A stretch of 64,000 bases of DNA from Alphaproteobacteria bacterium (GTDB lineage: Bacteria; Pseudomonadota; Alphaproteobacteria; Acetobacterales; Acetobacteraceae): assembly GCA_020850755.1 (NCBI GenBank), contig JADZEB010000001.1, positions 1 through 64,000 on the forward strand, in the 5' to 3' direction. Below the pieces are notes generated by a model. It was given only the letters and a program-made list of their open reading frames with translations. It had not been told where the DNA came from and made no database searches. Shown piece after piece: positions 1 to 7,077 of this stretch; positions within the stretch are counted from its first letter, which is position 1; each line of letters starts with the position of its first letter. Both the position numbers and the translations under genes were made by a program.

Positions 1-42
1 CCGCCGCCATTGCGCTTCCGACAGCTCGTATCGCTTTGCCAT
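1..42 (-). mobile_element. IS5-like transposase, N-terminal fragment cut by the window edge
   Basis: Reading leftward from an ATG at 42, the 14 visible codons give MAKRYELSEAQWRR. This resembles the conserved start of IS5-family (DDE, DUF4096-type) transposases, which begin with M-x-x-R-Y-x-L-S/T-x-x-Q-W. A purine-rich ribosome binding site (GGGAGCCCGGAG on the minus strand) lies just upstream. The heptamer TGAATCA occurs twice outside the gene (78-84 and 101-107) and may belong to the element end or to a methylation/operator site. Only the start is visible, so it cannot be told whether the element is intact. Confidence 0.6.
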
Positions 43-234
43 CTCCGGGCTCCCAGGCCGAAAAACCTGGTGCACCATGAATCACACTAACCGCGCCGGG
101 TGAATCATGAATGTCGATTGGTCCTAGTGCGGCGGTCCATGCGGCCGGACGGGGCCGCGCCGGGCCGGCCCGGGCGGTCGGCACTGCCCGCCATCGCCCT
201 TGCGCGGCGCCGCGGCCCAGGCCATGTCTCTGCC

Positions 235-984
235 ATGACGCATCGCCCCCCGTCCCGCGCGCGGCGCGGCACCGCCAGCCGCGGGCATGTGCTTGGAGTG
301 CTGGCCGCCGCCGCGCTCGGCCTCGCCGCCACCGCCTTCGGTCTTGCCCCGAACCTCGCCGCCGCGCAGCCCGCCCCTGCCGCGTCCCCTGCCGAGCCCC
401 CCGGGGCCCGCGCCGCGGCGCCCTTGTCCGACCGCGATCGTGCCGACCTGGTGCGCCTTGAAGCCTATCTGAACGCGATCACCACGCTTCAGGCGCGCTT
501 CGTGCAGGTGTCCTCGAACGGCTATGTCGCCTCGGGGCGGCTGTGGATGCAGCGGCCCGGCCGCATGCGTTTCGAATACGACCCGCCAAGCCCGATCCTG
601 CTGGTGGCCGATGGCACCTTCGTCATCTACCACGATCGCGAACTCGGCCAGACCAGCCATGTCCCGCTGGGTGCAACGCCGCTCGGCATATTGCTGCGCG
701 AGCGCGTGCAGCTTTCCGGCGACGTGGGGGTGGAGCGGGTGCAGCGCGGCCAGGGCCAGCTCCAGGTGACGCTGAGCCGCACGAGCGAGCCGGGCTCGGG
801 AACCCTGACCCTGATGCTCACCGACAACCCGCTCGAGCTGCGGCAATGGTCGGTGGTCGACGCGCAAGGCGTGGAGGTGCGCGTGACCCTGCAAGGGGCC
901 GAGCGCGGCGCGCGGCTTGATCCCGCCTTGTTCCGCTTCGCCATCATCCCCGGCGACGAGCCGCGCCAGCGCGACCGGCCCTGA
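235..984 (+). CDS. lolA: Outer-membrane lipoprotein carrier protein LolA
   Basis: This is the periplasmic chaperone that takes lipoproteins from the LolCDE complex and hands them to the outer membrane. The 249-residue product has a basic N-terminus, a hydrophobic stretch and an Ala-rich signal peptidase site near residue 45. The mature part contains the LolA core: a TLQARFVQVS helix, GRLWMQRPGRMRFEY, and the strand pairs leading to LLVADG. The frame is open further upstream, to about position 100, but the ATG at 235 directly precedes the signal peptide and is the better start. The C-terminus (Asp-rich, VRVTLQGAERGARLDPALF) fits the family. It appears monocistronic and follows the IS5-like fragment. 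Family assignment is confident; the exact start is inferred. Confidence 0.9.
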   Translation: MTHRPPSRARRGTASRGHVLGVLAAAALGLAATAFGLAPNLAAAQPAPAASPAEPPGARAAAPLSDRDRADLVRLEAYLNAITTLQARFVQVSSNGYVASGRLWMQRPGRMRFEYDPPSPILLVADGTFVIYHDRELGQTSHVPLGATPLGILLRERVQLSGDVGVERVQRGQGQLQVTLSRTSEPGSGTLTLMLTDNPLELRQWSVVDAQGVEVRVTLQGAERGARLDPALFRFAIIPGDEPRQRDRP

Positions 985-1154
985 CCCCGCCCAGACCCGG
1001 CCCCTGGCGCGTCCTTGACCCGGCTCGGCCGCGGCGTCACCGCCAGGACCCCAGTCCCCCGGCGCCATCCTTTGTTCACAATTCCGCTTTTTCATGTCGC
1101 TGGGGCGCTTTATTCTTGCGCCATCAGGGGACAGCCGGAACTGTGGCAATAGCG

Positions 1155-1949
1155 ATGGTCCGTCCACTCGTTGGTATCTCGTGCTGCCAGAAGGCGTTCG
1201 GCGCGTGGAACATGATCAACCACGCGGCGTCCGATACCTATGTGCGCTGCGTCGACGTGGTGATGGGCGGGCTGCCGGTACTGATCCCGGCGCTCGGCGA
1301 TCGCTGCGACGTGCAGGCCTATCTCGATCTCGTCGATGGCGTGCTGCTGACCGGCAGCCGCTCGAACGTCGAGCCTGCCCAGTATGCCGGCCCCGACGCC
1401 GAACCGGCGCTGCCGCACGATCCGGCGCGCGATGCGGTGACGCTGCCGCTGGCGCGCATGGCAGTGGCGCAGGGCGTGCCGCTGCTCGCCATCTGCCGCG
1501 GCATGCAGGAATTGAACGTGGCACTCGGCGGCACGCTCGATCCGCGCATCCAGGACCTGCCCGGCCGGTTCGATCACTCCTCTGCCTCGGACCAGTCCAA
1601 CATCCTGCTGCGGACCGCGAAGGCGCATACCGTGGCGCTCGATCCCGGTGGTGTCTTCGCCGGCATGGCCGGGCGCAGCACGGTGGCGGTGAACTCGCTG
1701 CACAACCAGGGGCTGGCGCGGCTGGCGCCCGGCATGATCGTCGAGGGCCGCGCCCCCGACGGGACGATCGAGGCCGTGCGCATCGATGGCGCGCCGGGCT
1801 TCGTGCTCGGCGTGCAGTGGCATCCCGAACATGACGCCGAGACCGACCCCTTCGCGCGCGCGCTGTTCACCGCCTTCGGCGACGCTTGCCGGGCGCGCGC
1901 CGCGCGTCGCGCGCAACGGGTTGTGCCGCTGGCCGACGCCGCCGACTGA
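1155..1949 (+). CDS. Gamma-glutamyl-gamma-aminobutyrate hydrolase-like class I amidotransferase (peptidase C26)
   Basis: A 264-residue cytoplasmic hydrolase of the PuuD/peptidase C26 family, which splits gamma-glutamyl amide bonds, for example gamma-glutamyl-GABA in putrescine breakdown. The nucleophile elbow LLAICRGMQELN puts the catalytic Cys at 114. The VQWHPEHD motif supplies His223 and Glu225, completing the triad. GVLLTGS (63-68) and VNSLHNQG (180-186) are further family motifs. The ATG at 1155 is chosen because the protein then begins MVRPLVGISCC, as relatives do; the frame is open to 1116. No puu-type neighbours are present, so the true substrate is uncertain and the gene may be a general gamma-glutamyl hydrolase. 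It is followed by a long non-coding stretch with a candidate small RNA. Confidence 0.85.
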   Translation: MVRPLVGISCCQKAFGAWNMINHAASDTYVRCVDVVMGGLPVLIPALGDRCDVQAYLDLVDGVLLTGSRSNVEPAQYAGPDAEPALPHDPARDAVTLPLARMAVAQGVPLLAICRGMQELNVALGGTLDPRIQDLPGRFDHSSASDQSNILLRTAKAHTVALDPGGVFAGMAGRSTVAVNSLHNQGLARLAPGMIVEGRAPDGTIEAVRIDGAPGFVLGVQWHPEHDAETDPFARALFTAFGDACRARAARRAQRVVPLADAAD

Positions 1950-2038
1950 AGCCGCCCTGCCTGCACGTCATCACCGAGCACGCCACAAGGGCGCCGCCGG
2001 GGCGTCTGCACGCATGACGTGCAAAAGACTCTTTCCGG

Positions 2039-2066
2039 TTGCAATCTGCAAACGGGGAAGTAATAT
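2039..2066 (+). promoter_or_regulatory. Sigma-70-like promoter for a candidate small RNA
   Basis: TTGCAA (2039-2044) and TAATAT (2061-2066) are separated by 16 bp. The sequence sits in an unusually AT-rich patch of an otherwise GC-rich window. The predicted start is near 2073. No gene starts before the strong terminator at 2156-2191, so the promoter would drive a transcript of about 120 nt. Confidence 0.5.
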
Positions 2067-2072
2067 ATGAAC

Positions 2073-2191
2073 AGCCGGCCCCGCCTAGGGCGCCGGACAA
2101 CCCGCGAGGATAGTTTCCCCTGCTGATCCTTGCGGAATTCCGTACGGAAAACGTAAGCGCCCGGCTACCCCCCTAGCCGGGCGCTTTTTTT
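2073..2191 (+). ncRNA. Candidate small regulatory RNA, about 119 nt
   Basis: The stretch 1950-2459 holds no convincing gene. Within it a promoter-like sequence is followed by a ten-pair hairpin (2102-2111 with 2126-2135, one G-U pair) whose 14-nt loop carries UUUCCCCU, able to pair with a Shine-Dalgarno. Next comes a perfect 12-bp palindrome TTCCGTACGGAA (2138-2149), then a strong intrinsic terminator (2156-2191). This architecture (promoter, C-rich loop hairpin, Rho-independent terminator) is typical of alphaproteobacterial trans-acting sRNAs. I do not recognise a known family. The 5' end is predicted only from the promoter. It could instead be a leader or attenuator for the gene at 2460. 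Confidence 0.45.
2156..2191 (+). terminator. Strong intrinsic terminator
   Basis: A perfect 12-bp stem (AGCGCCCGGCTA at 2156-2167 with its complement at 2174-2185) closes a loop of six C residues and is followed by seven T residues (2185-2191). It is the clearest Rho-independent terminator in the window. It lies more than 200 bp past the hydrolase gene, which is why a separate short transcript is proposed. Confidence 0.85.
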
Positions 2192-2459
2192 CATTGATAC
2201 CAGTCCCAAAATTGCGCTGCCGCTCGATTCATCGATTTCATCTTCTGGTCTTAGCTATTGGCGGTATTCTTTTGCAGGATTGTTGGAATTCGGTTCTGGC
2301 ACCTGTTCCGGCCGGCGCGCGCGCCCTTGGGTTGGAACCGACGCCTTGCCGTATCGTTACCACTAATGCGGGTGGCTGCCCGCCCCGCACGACCCCCGGG
2401 CGGGCGCCACCATGGCGGACAGGTAGGTCCCGGACCGGCAACGGACAGGAACCACACCG

Positions 2460-3062
2460 ATGCAGCAGCTCTCGATCGCTTTCTACTTCGCCAGCGATGC
2501 CAGCGCCGATACCTGGCGCGCCAACCTCTCGCATGCCCGCGACACGTTGCAGACCCACGGCTACATCATCGGCCACGACCCCGCGCCCCCGAACATGGCG
2601 CCGACGCGGATCGGCCTGCGCGGACCGCTTTGTCCCACCTCGCGCCCGGACGATCCCGTTGTCGGCACCACGCGCGGCCAGATGGAGACGGTGCGGCAAG
2701 TGCGCGGGAACGAACTCGCGATCCTGTTCGTCTCCGAGGTGCAGCCGCCGCTGGTGCTGCCGGGGCTGAGCCGCAGGATCGAGGGGCGCAGCTTCAACAC
2801 GCCGGCCACGCGCTACCCGATCGCGCGGCCCGCGAGCGGCGGCGGCAACTGGCCGCCCTTCCTGGCGGTCGCGGCCAATGTCTCGCCGGCGGTGATGCTG
2901 CACGAGCTCCTGCACTGCGCCGGCTGCACGCATGAAGACGCGCTCGGCGACCGGCAGAACATCATGGCCGATGGCTGGGCGCCCTCCGACCCGCCGCGCA
3001 CGCGGCTGAACGATCTTGAACTGAGCAAGCTGACGCGCGCCTTCTTCGTGCAGACGATCTAG
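2460..3062 (+). CDS. Small metzincin-like putative zinc metalloprotease
   Basis: A 200-residue protein I cannot assign to a named family. Residues 148-158 read HELLHCAGCTH, an exact fit to HEXXHXXGXXH, the zinc-binding signature of metzincins. M169, in NIMAD eleven residues later, could be the Met-turn. There is no signal peptide or membrane segment, so it would be cytoplasmic or exported by another route. Upstream sequence ACAGGAAC gives a plausible ribosome binding site about 10 bp before the ATG. The gene stands alone after the candidate sRNA, and its TAG stop is the first three bases of a 129-bp palindromic repeat. The metzincin reading rests on one motif plus a Met-turn candidate; protease activity is inference. 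Confidence 0.65.
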   Translation: MQQLSIAFYFASDASADTWRANLSHARDTLQTHGYIIGHDPAPPNMAPTRIGLRGPLCPTSRPDDPVVGTTRGQMETVRQVRGNELAILFVSEVQPPLVLPGLSRRIEGRSFNTPATRYPIARPASGGGNWPPFLAVAANVSPAVMLHELLHCAGCTHEDALGDRQNIMADGWAPSDPPRTRLNDLELSKLTRAFFVQTI

Positions 3063-3188
3063 GGCAGCGTCCGATCTGGTGGAACCGCAGCGCGGTTCCA
3101 CCAGATCGGGCTAAGCTGCTCGCAAACCCTAAGTTTCTCGGGCCCGACATCCGTTCGGCGGATCGAAGCCGAACGGAACGTGCCCTGG
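3060..3188. repeat. 129-bp palindromic intergenic repeat, copy 1
   Basis: This copy aligns without gaps to 15225-15353. It opens with the TAG stop codon of the upstream gene. It contains a perfect 17-bp inverted repeat (3071-3087 with 3093-3109, loop CAGCG) framed by GCAGC/GCTGC (3064-3068 and 3115-3119). It then continues through a shared CTCGCAAACC and TTTCTCGGGC block to AACGTGCCCTGG. No coding potential is seen. It looks like a REP/BIME-type dispersed element that may also end transcription or protect mRNA 3' ends. Confidence 0.85.
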
Positions 3189-3336
3189 CGGCTGCGCGGT
3201 GCGTGGACGGATGTGCCGAGGCGCGCGGGCGGCCCGGCGCCCGGCCTAGGAATCGCCCTCCGGCGCCGCTAGGATGCGCGCCCTCCGTTCCCCGGTCCCG
3301 TCACGGCGACCGCTCCACCCGCAGGAACCCGCCCCG

Positions 3337-4038
3337 ATGCCCGATTACGTGATCGCGCCCCCGCCGCAGGCCGCCGTTGCCGTTGCCGGCACCGATGCCC
3401 TGTTCCCAGTCCGGCGCGTCTATTGCGTCGGGCGCAACTATGCCGAACATGCGCGCGAGATGGGCGCCGACCCGACGCGCGAGGACCCGTTCTTCTTCTC
3501 CAAGCCCGCCGATGCGCTGGTGGCCTGCGCGCCCGGCCAGAACGGCGTCTCGCCCTATCCGCCGGGCTCGAAGAGCGTCCATCACGAGATGGAGCTGGTG
3601 GTCGCCATCGGCAAAGGCGGGGCCGACATCCCGGCCGAGCGCGCGCTCGAGCATGTGTTCGGCTATGCGCCCGGTCTCGACCTCACCCGCCGCGACCTGC
3701 AGGGCGAGGCGAAGAAGAAGGGCCAGCCCTGGGAGATGGGCAAGGGCTTCGACAAGTCCGCCCCGATCGGCCGGATCGTGCCGGCAGCAGAGATCGGCCA
3801 TCCGGCCAAGGGCACGATCTCGCTCAAGGTCAATGGCGAGACGCGGCAGAAATCCGATCTCTCGCAGATGATCTGGAACGTGCCGGAGACGATCGCCTTC
3901 CTCTCGCGCCTGGTCGCCTTGGCGCCGGGCGACCTGATCTTCACCGGCACGCCCGAGGGGGTCGCCGCGGTGGTGAAGGGCGACAGGCTCGAAGGCCATA
4001 TCGATGGCGTCGGCGACCTTCAGGTGACGATCGGCTGA
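3337..4038 (+). CDS. Fumarylacetoacetate hydrolase family protein (fumarylpyruvate hydrolase-like), copy A
   Basis: A 233-residue FAH-fold enzyme. The family cleaves C-C bonds of beta-diketones or decarboxylates/hydrolyses keto acids in aromatic catabolism. The metal ligands are visible: H83, E84 and E86 in HHEMELV, and D115 in LDLTRRD. K136 in GKGFD and the GRNYAEH loop (32-38) complete the expected active site. IFTGTPEGVA near the C-terminus is also conserved. AGGAA at 3322-3326 sets the ATG at 3337, although the frame is open from 3274. It is followed 152 bp later by a paralogue in the same direction. With no other ring-cleavage genes nearby, the substrate is unknown. Confidence 0.88.
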   Translation: MPDYVIAPPPQAAVAVAGTDALFPVRRVYCVGRNYAEHAREMGADPTREDPFFFSKPADALVACAPGQNGVSPYPPGSKSVHHEMELVVAIGKGGADIPAERALEHVFGYAPGLDLTRRDLQGEAKKKGQPWEMGKGFDKSAPIGRIVPAAEIGHPAKGTISLKVNGETRQKSDLSQMIWNVPETIAFLSRLVALAPGDLIFTGTPEGVAAVVKGDRLEGHIDGVGDLQVTIG

Positions 4039-4190
4039 ACCCGCCTTCCCGGACGCTCGTCTCGGCCCCGCCCGCGCAGGCCGCCGGCGGGGCCGGTCGC
4101 CTTGCCGGCCGCGCGCCCCCTTGCGCGCGGGCGCAGGCCGGGCAAGGCTTCGCGCCCGACCTTCCTTCCCCGCGAACCGGAGATCGCCGC

Positions 4191-4889
4191 ATGGCCGCGC
4201 TGATGTTCCCCGCCACCCCGCCCGTCACCCTTGCCGTGGCCGGCAGCGATGCCCGCATCCCGGTGCACCGGGTCTATTGCGCCGGGCAGAACTATGTCGC
4301 CCATGCGCGCGAGATGGGCGGCGATCCCGACAAGCAGGAGCTGTTCTTCTTCGACAAGCCGGCCGACAGCGTGGTGCCGGTGCCGAATGGCGGCTGCGCC
4401 GTGCCCTATCCGATCGGCACCGAGGCGCTGAGCCAGGAGATCGAGCTCGTGCTCGTGATCGGCAAGGAAGGCGAGAACATCGCCGAGGCGCAGGCGCTCG
4501 ACCACATCTTCGGCTACGCCGCCGCGATCGACCTGACGCGCCGCGACATCCAGAGCCGGCTCAAGAAGATGAGCCTCGCCTACGACATGGCCAAGGCGTT
4601 CGACAATTGCGCCCCGGTGGCCGAGATCCAGCCCGCCGCGCGCATCGGCCACCCGAGCAGGGGCCGCATCTGGATCGCCGTCAACGGCAAGATCCTCCAG
4701 GACAGCGACATCTCCGACCTGATCTACAGCGTGCCCAGGATCGTGGCCAAGCTCTCCTCCTATGTGCGGCTGCGACCGGGCGACGTGGTCTATACCGGCA
4801 CGCCCTCGGGCATCGGCGTGATCAAGCGCGGCGATGTGCTGGAAGGCGGCGTGGACGGCGTCGGCACGATCAAGATCACGATATCCTAG
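4191..4889 (+). CDS. Fumarylacetoacetate hydrolase family protein, diverged tandem copy B
   Basis: A 232-residue paralogue of the preceding gene. The two align end to end (VYCxGxNYxxHAREMG near residue 30 in both). The acidic metal ligands E83, E85 and D114 are kept. However, the GRNY arginine is Gln (AGQNY), HHE is SQE, and GKGFD is AKAFD, so substrate binding has probably changed. CCGGAG upstream of the ATG at 4191 is the ribosome binding site. The gene ends facing murJ, with a hairpin between them. It most likely arose by tandem duplication followed by specialisation; loss of activity is possible but not shown. Confidence 0.85.
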   Translation: MAALMFPATPPVTLAVAGSDARIPVHRVYCAGQNYVAHAREMGGDPDKQELFFFDKPADSVVPVPNGGCAVPYPIGTEALSQEIELVLVIGKEGENIAEAQALDHIFGYAAAIDLTRRDIQSRLKKMSLAYDMAKAFDNCAPVAEIQPAARIGHPSRGRIWIAVNGKILQDSDISDLIYSVPRIVAKLSSYVRLRPGDVVYTGTPSGIGVIKRGDVLEGGVDGVGTIKITIS

Positions 4890-4900
4890 GCGGCACGCAC

Positions 4901-4919
4901 CGCCGGCGCTGGGCCGGCG
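4901..4919. terminator. Possible bidirectional terminator hairpin between convergent genes
   Basis: CGCCGGC (4901-4907) pairs perfectly with GCCGGCG (4913-4919) around a 5-base loop, in the 33-bp gap between the FAH copy B stop and the murJ stop. There is no T-tract, so if it terminates it does so weakly or with Rho. Confidence 0.4.
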
Positions 4920-4922
4920 CCG

Positions 4923-6515
4923 CTAGTTGAAGTCGGCGCCGGTGGGGGCGCGCGCGGCCTTGCCGTTGCCGCCATTGCGCCGGCGCAGCATGCGCCCCAC
5001 CTCGCGCAGGTCGAAGCCGCCGAGCGCCTGCCCGGCCAGCCCATAGGCCGCCCCGCCGCCCGCCACCAGCCCGGCGAGCGCGACCCACCGCACGCCGCGA
5101 TCGTCGAGCAGGGGCGCGAGCAGATGGGCACCGCCCACCAGCAGGCCCGCCATGATCGCGCTCGCCGCCAGCATGCGCGGGGCGCGCCGGGCCAGGCGCG
5201 CATCGACGCCAAGCCCGCCCAGCGCATGCAGCTTCCAGGCAAGCAGCGCGACATTGGCCCAGGCCGCCAGCATGGTGGACATGGCCACGCCGACATGGGC
5301 GAAGGGGCCATAGACCGCCAGCGACAGGTTGAACAGCAGGTTCAGCACGACGGCGATGATGGCGATCCTCACCGGCGTTGCCGTATCGCCGCGCGCGAAG
5401 AAGCCCGGCGCCAGCGCCTTGATCAGCACGAAGGCCGGCAGCCCGACGGCATAGGCCATCAGCGCCGCCGCGGTGGCGCCGGCCGCCTCCGGCCCGAAGG
5501 CGCCGCGCTCGAACAGCACAGCGACGATCGGCCCGGCGATCGCCAGAAGCGCGGCGGCGGCCGGCAATGTCAGGAACAGCGAGAACTCGATCGCGCGGTT
5601 CTGCGAATCCGCTGCTGCCGGCCCGTCGCCGCTGCGGATCTGGCGCGCGAGCGTGGGCAGAAGCGCGGTGCCCACCGCCGCGCCGATCACGCCGAGCGGA
5701 AGCTGCGCGATGCGGTCGGCATAGTAGAGGACGCTCACCGATCCGCTCGGCAGCAGCGAGGCGATGATCACGTCGATCATCAGGTTCACCTGCGTCACGC
5801 CGGCGCCGACCGCGCCCGGCGCCATGCGCACGAGCAGGAGGCGCAGCTCGGGCGAGAAGCGCGGCGCCGGCAGCCGCAGCGCGAAGCCCGCCCGCGCGCT
5901 CGCCGCCGCTAGCCAGGCGAACTGCGCGATGCCGGCCGCCGCCACGCCCCAGGCGAGCGCATGCCCGCCGGTCGCGACATGGGGCGTGAGCCACAGCAGG
6001 CCCGCGATCAGGCAGAGGTTGAACAGGATCGGCGTGCCCGCCGCCGCCGCGTAGCGATCCAGGCTGTTGAGCACGCCGGACAGGAGTGCTGCCAAGGACA
6101 CCAGCATCAGATAGGGGAAGGTGATGCGCGTCAGCTCCACCGTCAGCGCGAACTGCGCCGGATCGGCGGCGAAGCCCGGCGCGAGGACGCGCATCAGCGC
6201 CGGCATGAACAGGATCGCGGCGAGGGTCAGAGCGGCCAGGATGGACAGCAGCGCCGCCAGCGACTGCTCGGCGAAGGCGCGCGCGGCCTCGCGCCCCTCG
6301 GCGGCGAGCTTGCCCGCGAACAGCGGCACGAAGGCGGCGTTGAAGGCGCCTTCGCCGAACAGGCGGCGGAAGAAGTTGGGCAGCTTGAGTGCGACGAAGA
6401 ATGCATCGGCGACGGGGCCCGCGCCGAGGCGCGAGGCGATCAGGATATCGCGGACGAAGCCAAGCACGCGGCTTGCCATCGTCCAGATGCCGATTGTCAC
6501 GATGCCGCGCAGCAT
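4923..6515 (-). CDS. murJ: Lipid II flippase MurJ
   Basis: A 530-residue polytopic inner-membrane protein of the MOP/MVF superfamily that moves lipid II across the membrane for peptidoglycan synthesis. The N-terminus (SRVLGFVRDILIASRLGAG) and the FRRLFGEGAFNAAFVPLF stretch near residue 50 are diagnostic of MurJ. About fourteen hydrophobic segments follow, and the length matches the family. The ATG at 6515 has AAGG upstream. It is the last gene of a same-strand run mutS-glnD-arfB-murJ, an arrangement seen in alphaproteobacteria. The C-terminus has a basic tail (RRRNGGNGK). Confidence 0.95.
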   Translation of the reverse strand: MLRGIVTIGIWTMASRVLGFVRDILIASRLGAGPVADAFFVALKLPNFFRRLFGEGAFNAAFVPLFAGKLAAEGREAARAFAEQSLAALLSILAALTLAAILFMPALMRVLAPGFAADPAQFALTVELTRITFPYLMLVSLAALLSGVLNSLDRYAAAAGTPILFNLCLIAGLLWLTPHVATGGHALAWGVAAAGIAQFAWLAAASARAGFALRLPAPRFSPELRLLLVRMAPGAVGAGVTQVNLMIDVIIASLLPSGSVSVLYYADRIAQLPLGVIGAAVGTALLPTLARQIRSGDGPAAADSQNRAIEFSLFLTLPAAAALLAIAGPIVAVLFERGAFGPEAAGATAAALMAYAVGLPAFVLIKALAPGFFARGDTATPVRIAIIAVVLNLLFNLSLAVYGPFAHVGVAMSTMLAAWANVALLAWKLHALGGLGVDARLARRAPRMLAASAIMAGLLVGGAHLLAPLLDDRGVRWVALAGLVAGGGAAYGLAGQALGGFDLREVGRMLRRRNGGNGKAARAPTGADFN

Positions 6516-6594
6516 GGCGCCTTGTAGGCCCTCGCCCCCGCGTCGGGGAAGGGGCGATCGCGCGCGACGCGACCGCCCTTGCTATTCCGCCTCG

Positions 6595-7065
6595 CTACTC
6601 CGCCTCGGGCCTGGTGCGGCGCATCGCCTTCACCCCGGCACGATGGGCCTTGCCTTCGAGCCGCCGCTCCTTCGAGGCGCGCGTCGGCCGCGTCGGGCGG
6701 CGCGTCCGCGGCACGATGCAGGCCTGGCGGATCAGCGCGACCAGCCTCTCCAGCGCCTCGGCGCGGTTGCGCTCTTGCGAGCGGTGCGTCTGCGCGGTGA
6801 TCACCAGCACGCCGGCGCGCGTCATGCGCTTGCCGGCGAGCGCAACCAGGCGGGCGCGCACATCCTCGGGCAGCGAAGGCGAGCGTGCCGCATCGAAACG
6901 GAGCTGCACCGCCGTTTCCACCTTGTTGACGTTCTGCCCGCCGGGGCCGGAGGCGCGCAGGAACCGCTCCTCGATCTCGGCGGTATCGAGGCTGACGCGG
7001 CCATTGATGCGGATGCGGCGCTCGGGTGCGGGCGCGGGGGTGGTGGTGGCGGGCGCGTCGCTCAC
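6595..7065 (-). CDS. arfB: Alternative ribosome-rescue factor ArfB (peptidyl-tRNA hydrolase, GGQ domain)
   Basis: A 156-residue release-factor-like protein. The catalytic GGQ is at 42-44 in ASGPGGQNVNKVET, the motif that hydrolyses peptidyl-tRNA. The basic C-terminal tail (RRPTRPTRASKERRLEGK...) is the part that enters the empty mRNA channel of stalled ribosomes. It lacks the codon-reading domains of RF1/RF2. It sits between glnD (12 bp upstream) and murJ (79 bp downstream) on the same strand, probably co-transcribed. A 13-bp tandem duplication covering the stop codon lies at its 3' end (6581-6606). Confidence 0.92.
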   Translation of the reverse strand: MSDAPATTTPAPAPERRIRINGRVSLDTAEIEERFLRASGPGGQNVNKVETAVQLRFDAARSPSLPEDVRARLVALAGKRMTRAGVLVITAQTHRSQERNRAEALERLVALIRQACIVPRTRRPTRPTRASKERRLEGKAHRAGVKAMRRTRPEAE

Positions 7066-7077
7066 GGCGCGGGCCGG

